Source: Candidatus Zixiibacteriota bacterium
GTDB lineage: Bacteria; Zixibacteria; MSB-5A5; GN15; JAAZOE01
NCBI GenBank assembly: GCA_030588275.1
Contig: JAUUYJ010000098.1
Location: 1-8,644 of the forward strand
Length of the DNA: 8,644 bases
Direction: 5' to 3'
Below are positions 1 to 6,085 of this stretch, one piece after another. The notes beneath the pieces were generated by a model. That model ran no database searches and had not been told where the DNA came from. It saw nothing but the letters and a program-made list of their open reading frames with translations. Numbering within the stretch: the stretch's first letter is position 1; every line of letters starts with the position of its first letter. A program made the translations under genes and the position numbers.

Positions 1-372
1 CCGACCGGTTCGTTATTAAATAGTGGATTGACCGACTCAACCTACGTGGATCAGGCGATCGACTGTAATGCGACATTTCAATACCTCCTTATTGCCGAAG
101 ATCAGGCTGGTCAGTACAGCGGTCATTCCGATACCTTGTCTGCTCTCCCAGGACTTTTGTCCTATGTTTGCGGCGATGCCAATAGTGATGAACGGGTAAA
201 CGTCGGTGATGCTGTCTTTTTAGTGAATTTTATTTTCAAAGATGGTGGCCCACCATTTTCTTTCATTGCCAGCGACAGTAATTGCGATGGGCGAGTCAAT
301 GTTGGTGATGCGGTATATCTGATAAATTATGTTTTCAAATTCGGCCCGGAACCATGCGCCTGGTGCCTTTAA
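1..372 (+). CDS. C-terminal end of an exported dockerin-containing protein (5' partial)
   Basis: The frame is open from base 1 to the TAA at 370-372, so the gene begins before the window; the TTG at 28 is not a convincing start. The first ~50 residues read like the end of a fibronectin type III or similar beta-sandwich domain (a YVDQAI strand, then FQYLLIAEDQAGQYSG). From about base 169 there are two dockerin type I-like half-repeats, CGDANSDERVNVGDAVFLVN and SDSNCDGRVNVGDAVYLINY, each with the Asp/Asn-rich calcium-loop pattern followed by a hydrophobic helix. The protein ends in GPEPCAWCL, so here the dockerin is strictly C-terminal, the usual position. Dockerins bind cohesins in cellulosomes, but in non-cellulolytic bacteria their partner is mostly unknown. 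The protein presumably acts outside the cytoplasm. Nothing visible indicates its catalytic role, because the N-terminal part is missing. Confidence 0.85.
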   Translation, partial: PTGSLLNSGLTDSTYVDQAIDCNATFQYLLIAEDQAGQYSGHSDTLSALPGLLSYVCGDANSDERVNVGDAVFLVNFIFKDGGPPFSFIASDSNCDGRVNVGDAVYLINYVFKFGPEPCAWCL

Positions 373-413
373 TCCCCTTCTGCATCCATTATCATGCCTT
401 AGATATATTTCCC

Positions 414-443
414 TTGACAACATGGGCTATTTTGGGCTATATT
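414..443 (+). promoter_or_regulatory. Probable sigma-70-type promoter for the 637-2751 gene
   Basis: A perfect TTGACA -35 box lies at 414-419 and a TATATT -10 box at 438-443, with an 18-base spacer. Transcription would start near 450, leaving a leader of roughly 185 bases before the start codon at 637. The spacer contains two copies of GGGCTAT (424-430 and 434-440), the second overlapping the -10 box, which suggests regulation at this site. This is assigned from consensus only. Confidence 0.55.
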
Positions 444-466
444 AATTATCATCAATAGCATAGCCC
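424..466. repeat. GGGCTAT direct repeats with inverted ATAGCCC partner (operator-like)
   Basis: GGGCTAT occurs at 424-430 and 434-440, exactly ten bases apart, and its reverse complement ATAGCCC occurs at 460-466, preceded by a partial copy ATAGC at 455-459. The repeats overlap the spacer and -10 region of the predicted promoter and flank the likely transcription start. One helical turn between the direct copies fits a dimeric DNA-binding regulator. Alternatively the 434-440/460-466 pair forms a hairpin near the 5' end of the transcript. Confidence 0.45.
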
Positions 467-540
467 GAAAAGTACTTTGACCCAAGGCTCCCGCAACTGC
501 GAGAATAGACCAATAGGCACTCAGGAACCTGGGTTTTCGC
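464..540 (+). promoter_or_regulatory. Candidate structured 5' leader RNA, class not recognised
   Basis: The early transcribed leader can fold into a closed multi-stem element. CGAAAA (466-471) pairs with TTTTCG (534-539), and CCCA-GG (481-487, A485 bulged) pairs with CCTGGG (528-533). Inside, CGC-AACT-GCG (492-501) makes a small hairpin. The rest of the interior (504-527) is purine-rich and only weakly paired. It lies between the predicted promoter and a 704-residue exported protein, where a riboswitch or attenuator could sit. The words CCGCAACTG and ACTCAGGAACCTG recall parts of cobalamin riboswitches, but other required parts are missing, so no class is assigned. Confidence 0.3.
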
Positions 541-636
541 AATTTGTTTTATCGCATACAACAATATATTAGAAGATTTCTTTGATCTGGCAAATTTTTG
601 GAACTGCAAACTCTAAAGTAAACTCCGGGAGGAATC

Positions 637-2751
637 ATGCTCATGCAATTCAAAAACGGCCTATGTGCAATTGTGACTATCTCTCTTGCTCTGATTTTAA
701 TTCTGGCTGTTTCCCCGGTCAATGCCACCAATGCAAAACTATCTGCGGATGATATTAAGAGATTGGCCAAGCCGGTTGATATCTCTAATGACGTTATGAT
801 TCTACCATCCCTTTCCTCCCCGATGGCCTGCGATTGGATTGACTATACCTGTAACCTGTCATTCTTCTGGAATATTCCAAATGTAAATTCAATCCCAACT
901 TATAGCATGCGGTTTTCCCCACCCGGACCAGATCCCTGCACGCTGACAACGATAAGCCTGGCCCTTTATGCAGATGGTAGTGCAAATGTTTCCGGTGCCG
1001 GAATTCAGGTTGTTATCTGGGAAGATGATGGGTTTGGCCTACCGGGTGCTCCTCTTGATTTTATTAATGTTCCCGGCCCGGCAATTCAGTATTATCCGGA
1101 CTTGATAACGGTAGCTCCCTCATTTCCTATAGAACTACCGGGGGACTTCCATGTTGGTTATCAGGTTATTGATCCTGTTCTAGACACCTTTTCTTTACTA
1201 TCCGACGATGCCACATGTGGAACCAACCGTTCTACCGCATTATTTGATGGAAGTTGGTATCTGCTGGACGACCTCTTTGGTCCGGGTAATAACTATAACT
1301 TCTTTATATTTGCGGAAGTCTGTTGCGGTGGAGGGACAGCCGGGGCACCCCTTGTTACTAATCATCCCGACACGCTGAATGAAAATATGTGTAGCTCGAT
1401 ATATTATGACTTCTTTGCCGAAAGCTCTGGCGAAAGCCCCGTCTTTTTCGAAATGATCGGAGGCCCCGGTACGATGGACCCGGCAACCGGGGAATGGAAC
1501 TTTGATCCATCATCGGCTGAACTCGGCAGTTATCAGCTTCTCTATCAGGTCTGCGACGATTTTGGTTGCTCTGATATTTATGTCACCGAGATTGAAATAG
1601 TGAACGACCCACCGGTAATCGTTCGCCCTTGCGATTCGATTATAAATGGAACAGAAGGGGATCACATCATCCATTTCATTGATGCTATCGGACCGGAACG
1701 ATGTGATGATATTACCTACTACCTGGCCGCCGGCCCCGGAACAATTGATCCCGCAACCGGTGTTTATAGTTGGGAGACAGGGCCAACATCACCTGGCGTG
1801 CATTCCATTACAATCGGAGCTTCCGATTTTGCGGGTGAAACAACTCTGTGTAACTTCACTATCGATATTACTCCGGATGATGGCGTTTGCGGTGATGCTA
1901 ATGGAGATGGTATTGTAAATGTTGGTGATGCTGTCTTTCTCATCAATTTTGTCTTTAAAGGTGGACAACCACCCGACCCAATTACTCTGGGTGACGCTAA
2001 TGATGATGGGTTGACTAATGTTGGTGATGCCGTCTATATCATCAGTTATGTGTTTAAGGGTGGCCCGGAACCGTGCGCCGTTGGTGGCGAAGAACCCTGT
2101 TGCTCTGCTCCTGCCTGCGCTCCCAACGTGGCGGTCGGGGTAGATTACAAAAAGGTTGCAAGCACCAAGGTCAATTGTGGAGGGAATTTTGGACTGTGGC
2201 AGGGGTATTCTGTGACAGCTACCTATGGGGCTTGCTGTAAAAATGGTGACACCTGGCAGATGAGAGTGAAAGGATGCGAATCGACTTACTCCATCTCAGC
2301 TTGCGCTCAGGGGCGCACCGACGTTAATGCAGCCGGTGATGTTGCCAACCTGGCCGATTGCAAAAAAGTAGTCGCCGATCTTGAGTTCAAAGGTGCCCCG
2401 GCTCCCGGACGTGCGGCAAAAAAAGATTACACTTCGACCGACTGCACCAACACCCATGAGGAGAAGCATCAGGAAGAATGGGAGACCGCCTTTGATGCCG
2501 AATGGGTTACAACCGAACCATTGATCGAAGCGCTGGAAACAGCCTGCGTGGTACCGGCTGTTGACACGCCAGCCGAAGCGGTTGCAGTTATGAAGCCAGC
2601 CGCCGATGCCTTGGTTAAAGCGGCCGATGCGGCCGCCTGGGCCAACACACCGGGGCACGGTCCCCCCGACACCAGTGGTGCCTATGCGGCGCAGAAGGCG
2701 TGTCATGATGCTTTGATTGCCGCTTTAAAGGCCGCCTTCGCCGGATGCTAA
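637..2751 (+). CDS. Large exported multidomain protein with internal dockerin and C-terminal HEXXH domain
   Basis: This 704-residue protein starts at ATG 637, four bases after GGGAGG (627-632); ATG 643 is the alternative. Residues 1-~32 are a Sec signal peptide (hydrophobic core ending SPVNATNA). Residues ~55-245 look like a beta-sandwich domain of the kind seen on FCB surface proteins (CTLTTISLALYADG, IELPGDFHVGYQV). Two Ig-like or cadherin-like domains follow, at ~247-325 and ~327-412; both carry a GGPGTMDPATG/AGPGTIDPATG turn. A paired dockerin module spans residues 418-480 (GDANGDGIVNVGDAVFLINF, then GDANDDGLTNVGDAVYIISY). About 220 further residues follow, rich in Cys and, towards the end, Ala, with HEEKH at 607-611 and AYAAQKAC at 682-689. 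It probably acts outside the cytoplasm with several disulfides. HEXXH suggests a zinc peptidase-like site, but no third ligand is clear. The function is not known. The gene is probably co-transcribed with the HEAT-like gene downstream. Confidence 0.85.
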   Translation: MLMQFKNGLCAIVTISLALILILAVSPVNATNAKLSADDIKRLAKPVDISNDVMILPSLSSPMACDWIDYTCNLSFFWNIPNVNSIPTYSMRFSPPGPDPCTLTTISLALYADGSANVSGAGIQVVIWEDDGFGLPGAPLDFINVPGPAIQYYPDLITVAPSFPIELPGDFHVGYQVIDPVLDTFSLLSDDATCGTNRSTALFDGSWYLLDDLFGPGNNYNFFIFAEVCCGGGTAGAPLVTNHPDTLNENMCSSIYYDFFAESSGESPVFFEMIGGPGTMDPATGEWNFDPSSAELGSYQLLYQVCDDFGCSDIYVTEIEIVNDPPVIVRPCDSIINGTEGDHIIHFIDAIGPERCDDITYYLAAGPGTIDPATGVYSWETGPTSPGVHSITIGASDFAGETTLCNFTIDITPDDGVCGDANGDGIVNVGDAVFLINFVFKGGQPPDPITLGDANDDGLTNVGDAVYIISYVFKGGPEPCAVGGEEPCCSAPACAPNVAVGVDYKKVASTKVNCGGNFGLWQGYSVTATYGACCKNGDTWQMRVKGCESTYSISACAQGRTDVNAAGDVANLADCKKVVADLEFKGAPAPGRAAKKDYTSTDCTNTHEEKHQEEWETAFDAEWVTTEPLIEALETACVVPAVDTPAEAVAVMKPAADALVKAADAAAWANTPGHGPPDTSGAYAAQKACHDALIAALKAAFAGC

Positions 2752-2770
2752 TCGGTTTGAATTGACAAAT

Positions 2771-2788
2771 AGAGAGAGCTTTAAATTG
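2771..2788 (+). promoter_or_regulatory. Ribosome binding site supporting a TTG start at 2786
   Basis: The purine run AGAGAGAG (2771-2778) lies seven bases before the TTG at 2786-2788. The earlier in-frame TTG at 2762 has no Shine-Dalgarno-like sequence at a proper distance. Starting at 2786 gives a compact signal peptide with a short Lys-containing N-region, which also favours it. Confidence 0.45.
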
Positions 2789-3613
2789 ATAAACAAAAAT
2801 ATTAACGTGGCATTCTGCGTGATGCTAATTGGGCTTGCCTTGCTATGCTCTGTCAGGACCCTGGCTGATGCACCAGAAGCTCCGACCCCCGAAGAGCTAC
2901 TGTCCAGCATGGGATATAATGGAACGACTGAAAGCCTAACTCAGGCCTTTGCCTCAGGTGATGCGTGGGCGCAAATATATTCTCTGATGTATCTGCAGGC
3001 ACAGAATGATCCCAGCTTTTTAAAGCAAGCCAGAGCGCTTTTAGTTTCACCATCGATAAAAGTGCAATTGGAGTCAGCCAAGCTTTTGGCCCAGTTTAAT
3101 GTCGACAGTGGCATTAAATGGCTACAAAAATGGGAGGTCGAATATTTTGATTTGACTTCCCCGATTGTCGATACCGTCCATGCTGTGCTTGATGCCGCCA
3201 GCAGTTTGGCCCTTCGTGGAGATGAGCGATTGGCGAAACTTATTGGACCTTTGCTAACCCACAAGTATTGGGCCGTTCGGATCCATGCCGCCCGAGCTCT
3301 TGGTGATTTTAGAGAAACTGAAAACCCAACTCTGGAAGCTATCTGGTTGAGCTCAGCCGATGTCGCGATTGAGGCATTGGGTGATGGCAGTCGTGAAGAT
3401 TTTGTCGAGCTTTATATGACCTGGCTGGTCTCGTCCCTTTTTCAGCAAACCAATATTACTCCAAAAATGATCGGTCGTTTTGCCGAGCTTGCCAAGAATC
3501 AGCACCCTGTTATTTGTCGCACCATTGGAGTTCGACTAAATCCAACCACCGATAGCCATAACCCGAATGACCATGATCACGGCGATGGTAGCAGTCACGA
3601 TCACGATCATTAA
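2786..3613 (+). CDS. Exported HEAT-like repeat protein with His/Asp-rich C-terminal tail
   Basis: Starting at TTG 2786, the protein has 275 residues; the frame also permits TTG 2762 (283 residues). The N-terminus is a Sec signal peptide (core VAFCVMLIGLALLCSV, likely cut after TLADA). The mature part is mostly helical. Two stretches read like HEAT repeats: residues ~78-115 (FLKQARALL, VQLESAKLLAQF) and ~152-188 (LIGPLLTHKYWAVRIHAARA). HEAT repeats are protein-protein interaction scaffolds. The last 18 residues (258-275) contain six His and five Asp, ending HDHDH, a composition that commonly binds divalent metals such as zinc, nickel or copper. The gene begins 34 bases after the preceding stop and is followed by an intrinsic terminator, so it is probably the last gene of that transcript. 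It may assist or tether the HEXXH protein, but that is inference. No enzymatic motif is visible. Confidence 0.75.
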   Translation: MINKNINVAFCVMLIGLALLCSVRTLADAPEAPTPEELLSSMGYNGTTESLTQAFASGDAWAQIYSLMYLQAQNDPSFLKQARALLVSPSIKVQLESAKLLAQFNVDSGIKWLQKWEVEYFDLTSPIVDTVHAVLDAASSLALRGDERLAKLIGPLLTHKYWAVRIHAARALGDFRETENPTLEAIWLSSADVAIEALGDGSREDFVELYMTWLVSSLFQQTNITPKMIGRFAELAKNQHPVICRTIGVRLNPTTDSHNPNDHDHGDGSSHDHDH

Positions 3614-3632
3614 CAGGCATCGCCTGTTTTTT
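3612..3632 (+). terminator. Rho-independent terminator after the HEAT-like gene
   Basis: AACAGGC and GCCTGTT form a 7-bp stem around a 3-base ATC loop, followed by a run of T ending at 3632. The stem overlaps the last bases of the stop codon at 3611-3613. Structure and position fit transcription termination of the upstream operon. Confidence 0.8.
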
Positions 3633-3653
3633 GCGCGCTCGTTGCACTAGCAC

Positions 3654-3671
3654 CCCACTAGTGGGTCTTTT
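3654..3671 (+). terminator. Possible second terminator (palindrome plus T-rich tail)
   Basis: CCCACTAGTGGG (3654-3665) is a perfect palindrome followed by TCTTTT. It lies about 20 bases beyond the strong terminator at 3612-3632 and could act as a backup. An extra CACTAG copy at 3645-3650 could pair with the same right arm. The T tract is short and interrupted, so this is uncertain. Confidence 0.35.
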
Positions 3672-3689
3672 GCTCAACGCGCTGACGCC

Positions 3690-3932
3690 GTCTCGCAGGC
3701 ATCACCTATTCCCTCAAGAAATAACCGGTTTCCAAATTGGTAGTATCAATCCGTAGGGGCGGCTCGTGAGCCGCCCACAAAATCATTATTACCGATTATG
3801 CAAAAGCCGTGAGTAATGAACATCACTCACACCAATTAGGAATTACAAGTAATTGACAGGATTGTAAAATAATCTACAGTTAACAGGTGAGCCAGCGAAA
3901 CGTCGAATAGTCAAGGGCAACGCCTGCGAGAC
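3690..3932. repeat. 11-bp exact inverted repeat pair bounding a hairpin-rich segment
   Basis: GTCTCGCAGGC (3690-3700) and GCCTGCGAGAC (3922-3932) are exact reverse complements, and the similarity extends imperfectly to about 20 bases on each side (3687-3706 and 3915-3935). They enclose about 220 bases containing the GC-rich hairpin at 3757-3776. They could be terminal inverted repeats of a small non-autonomous element or two copies of a dispersed repeat in opposite orientation. No target-site duplication is obvious. Confidence 0.45.
3757..3776. repeat. REP-like GC-rich palindromic hairpin
   Basis: GGGCGGCTC and GAGCCGCCC are perfect complements separated by only GT, giving a very stable hairpin of up to 9 bp (realistically with a 4-base loop). 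It is preceded by CCGTAG. The neighbouring sequence is AT-rich, so the element stands out. It resembles dispersed palindromic units found in the intergenic regions of many environmental bacteria. There is no T run, so it is not an obvious intrinsic terminator. Confidence 0.55.
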
Positions 3933-3981
3933 AGCGAATCAATGGGGTAACAATTTAGCTCCAAATTAGCATGCGGGTCGA

Positions 3982-4002
3982 GCCCTAGAGGGCACTTGTG
4001 CC
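3982..4002 (-). terminator. Possible hairpin terminator after the TPR/binding-protein gene, without T tract
   Basis: Directly after the TAA of the minus-strand gene (4003-4005) the sequence can form GGCAC-AA-GTGCC, or alternatively GCCC-TCTA-GGGC; the two share bases and exclude each other. Neither is followed by a T run on that strand. They could stabilise the mRNA 3' end or be part of the neighbouring repeat cluster. Confidence 0.25.
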
Positions 4003-5838
4003 TTAGTATTCGTATTTGATGTATTCGGTCCCGATCGAATCCGGTTGCACCGCGTCGTCGATCTCCTCAACCTGAGGACGCTCAACCAACGGCTGAACCA
4101 AACCATCCCGAACGGTGAACAGCGGCAGTTCCAAATTGGTCCGCAGTTTTCCAAATGTGATTCGCCCCGAAGCCGCTTCGTATCCCACCATCGAGCTGAG
4201 AAATTTTATCATCCCCTTCGGTCCGCGATTTTTGTTGCGCCACCCATCATACAAAATATTGACAACATCAAACCCCAGCGCGTTCAAACGATTTGGGGCT
4301 ATACCAAATTTCGCATCATAGATGGTGGAAAACCGCTCGTACAAAAGCGAGTTATCCATTGCCGCTTGGCTTGAATAGAAAACGGCATCCTTGAGGACAT
4401 TATCTCCCAGCTTCAAAACTTTCGCTCGATTCCACTCATCCGCACCGAGATACGATGTCGTTACTCGATAAAAATTCAGTTGCGGTAACAACTGCGACAG
4501 ATCCTCTTCTCCCGAAGTGATAAACAGTCCGTCAAAGGAAACCGGCACCTCTCCAACCCTCAGGGTATCCCCGTCGAGCGTTTCAAAAAATGTGGAATCG
4601 GCAATCGGTCCCAGCAAACTACTTTTGATATCTTTTATATAAGGTCCAAAATTGGTTTCCCCAGGACGATACTTTTCAATCGCCAAAATGCGCGCACCAA
4701 GGCGAGATGCTTCGTCCGCAAACGATTCGGCCATATTCAATTCGTCAACCGTCGTCGGAGTAATCACCGCTAAAGTTGTCATGCCCCGATGACGCACCGC
4801 ATACTGCGCCATTCCTCGACCGATCGTTGCCATATTAGGGGTCATCTGAAAACAGGCGGGAGACAGATCGGTAAATCCAGCCTGCGATGCGGCCGGAACC
4901 AGCAGGGGAATTGATTTATCTGAGAGCCCGGCGGCGACGGTGGCGGCAACATTGGACAACAGCGGTCCAACGGTGAGGTCAACTTTTTTTTCTGCCAAAG
5001 CCAACGCTTCACGGGTCGCGGTTACATGGTCGGCCCGGGTATCATAAACCAAGAGGTCGATGGGGATATTTCTTTGCCCCAACAGTTCCGCCGCTAACAA
5101 TGCACCATCCAATATTGATTGGCCATACTTGGCGTACGGTCCTGAGGTTGGCAATAACATTCCCAGCACCATACCATCAGAGTTTGATTTTGAGACTTTT
5201 TTGTCTTTTCTTTTGTTGACGTTTGTACTGCATCCATCCAAAAGGCTGTCGATTTTTTCCTTATTCCACAATCCGGTCATCAGCTTGGCGACACGACTTT
5301 TTACCGGGCAGTTCAAATCGCCGGTCAATTTCTGCAAAACCGAATCGGACGGGAGATATCCGGCATCGACGGCCGCTACCAAAGACTGAAGCGACAGATC
5401 GCGCAAACGATCATTTCGAGCCTGTGCATAAACGTTTATATAAAGTTCAAAGGCAGATTCCAGATGACCTCGACGATAGAGGCAATTAGCCCACATCTGA
5501 TTTGCGTACGGTACCAACTCCGAAGCAGGAAACAACGACTGAAAATTTGCCAACCACTGGCTGGCGTTGGCCAGATCGTTATTGTGATAATAAGCTCTTG
5601 CCAGACTGTATTGATACAGGTCTCGATGAGTGGAATTCTTGAAGCCCTTTGATAGTTCTCCGAAAATATCGATAGCTGAGAGAAAATTCCCCTCACCCAT
5701 TAACCTTTGGCCTCGCTCGTAAAGGGAAACGGCTCGAGGATACTCATCGGTGAAATCCTGCCCATTTACGGATGAGGCAATGGTCAAAAACAATAGCAAA
5801 ATCGGCAATATCGGTATGATAGCGGTTAATCTCTTCAT
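4003..5838 (-). CDS. Exported TPR plus periplasmic-binding-fold protein (LpoA-like architecture)
   Basis: The preferred start is ATG at 5838 (611 residues, beginning MKRLTAIIPILP); an in-frame TTG at 5847 adds three residues, and neither has a strong ribosome binding site. Residues 1-~26 are a Sec signal peptide (core IIPILPILLLFLTIA, cut near SSVNG); there is no lipobox Cys. Residues ~33-160 form TPR-like helical pairs (YERGQRLMGEGNFLSAIDIF, LARAYYHNNDLANASQWLAN). A Lys-rich linker near residue 210 leads to a type-1 periplasmic binding fold from ~222 to ~560, opening with MVLGMLLPTSGPYAKYGQSI and ILDGALLAAELL, the pattern of LivJ/Peripla_BP_6 proteins. TPR followed by this fold is the architecture of LpoA, the outer-membrane activator of penicillin-binding protein 1A, but branched-chain amino-acid-type ligand binding is also possible. 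No transporter genes lie next to it. The gene is divergent from 6086-6706. Confidence 0.85.
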   Translation of the reverse strand: MKRLTAIIPILPILLLFLTIASSVNGQDFTDEYPRAVSLYERGQRLMGEGNFLSAIDIFGELSKGFKNSTHRDLYQYSLARAYYHNNDLANASQWLANFQSLFPASELVPYANQMWANCLYRRGHLESAFELYINVYAQARNDRLRDLSLQSLVAAVDAGYLPSDSVLQKLTGDLNCPVKSRVAKLMTGLWNKEKIDSLLDGCSTNVNKRKDKKVSKSNSDGMVLGMLLPTSGPYAKYGQSILDGALLAAELLGQRNIPIDLLVYDTRADHVTATREALALAEKKVDLTVGPLLSNVAATVAAGLSDKSIPLLVPAASQAGFTDLSPACFQMTPNMATIGRGMAQYAVRHRGMTTLAVITPTTVDELNMAESFADEASRLGARILAIEKYRPGETNFGPYIKDIKSSLLGPIADSTFFETLDGDTLRVGEVPVSFDGLFITSGEEDLSQLLPQLNFYRVTTSYLGADEWNRAKVLKLGDNVLKDAVFYSSQAAMDNSLLYERFSTIYDAKFGIAPNRLNALGFDVVNILYDGWRNKNRGPKGMIKFLSSMVGYEAASGRITFGKLRTNLELPLFTVRDGLVQPLVERPQVEEIDDAVQPDSIGTEYIKYEY

Positions 5839-6085
5839 AAAAAGCAATTTAGAACCGGCGCTCTGATGGCGAAAGTAAAAAAAATTGAAATTGCCAATTC
5901 TTTCGGCTCGATCCTTCCTCCAAACGATAAAATTAGCTCCATTCCTGCCGATTTATTGTATAATAGGCTATATCAGCATGGTAAATGGAACATAAGACCC
6001 CGATAAGTCGGTTATACCAAACACCGGGTAATAAAAAAAGAAAAACAGAGTTTAAAGAGAATAAAAAATTGCACTGGAGACAAGT
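5839..6085. other. Divergent intergenic region carrying promoters for both flanking genes
   Basis: This region of about 245 bases separates two divergently transcribed genes, so it must hold promoters in both directions. On the plus strand a perfect TATAAT stands at 5959-5964, directly preceded by TG; no good -35 box lies at 17 bases. The plus-strand 5' leader (about 6000-6070) is A-rich. On the minus strand no convincing promoter could be picked by eye. No small gene or RNA was recognised. Confidence 0.5.
5957..5964 (+). promoter_or_regulatory. Candidate -10 element for the 6086-6706 gene
   Basis: TATAAT at 5959-5964 matches the sigma-70 -10 consensus exactly and has TG immediately upstream, somewhat like an extended -10. 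The -35 region is weak. It would give a leader of roughly 115 bases before ATG 6086. Confidence 0.4.

Larger units (their letters stand above)
3614..4002. other. Hairpin-rich intergenic region between convergent genes, no gene seen
   Basis: There is no credible coding frame here. The stretch contains several inverted repeats: a 12-base palindrome at 3654-3665, a strong GC-rich hairpin at 3757-3776, GTGAGT/ACTCAC at 3809-3814 and 3825-3830, AATTAC-AA-GTAATT near 3840-3853, GCCC-TAGA-GGGC at 3982-3993 and GGCAC-TT-GTGCC at 3991-4002. An 11-base exact inverted pair (3690-3700 and 3922-3932) encloses the middle part. CAGGCATC appears twice in direct orientation (3614-3621 and 3696-3703). The pattern resembles dispersed intergenic repeats or a decayed MITE-like element rather than a gene remnant. 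Confidence 0.5.

Noticed and set aside
28..372. First gene as a complete 114-residue protein from TTG 28
   Set aside because: There is no ribosome binding site or signal peptide, and the residues before it continue a beta-sandwich domain; it is a fragment cut by the window edge.
466..540. Cobalamin or glycine riboswitch
   Set aside because: Only short words resemble conserved boxes (CCGCAACTG, ACTCAGGAACCTG). The upstream part of a cobalamin aptamer does not fit between the predicted start site and these words, and the glycine aptamer core is incomplete.
2296..2706. 136-residue open frame on the minus strand
   Set aside because: It lies wholly inside the well-supported plus-strand gene in its GC-rich part, has no ribosome binding site or recognisable domain, and has a Gly/Arg-rich shadow-type composition.
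2762..2785. TTG 2762 as the start of the HEAT-like gene
   Set aside because: There is no Shine-Dalgarno-like sequence at a suitable distance, whereas TTG 2786 has AGAGAGAG seven bases upstream and gives a normal signal peptide. The earlier start remains possible.
3614..4002. CRISPR array
   Set aside because: The repeats are short, unequally spaced and mostly inverted; there is no regular direct repeat with similar-length spacers.
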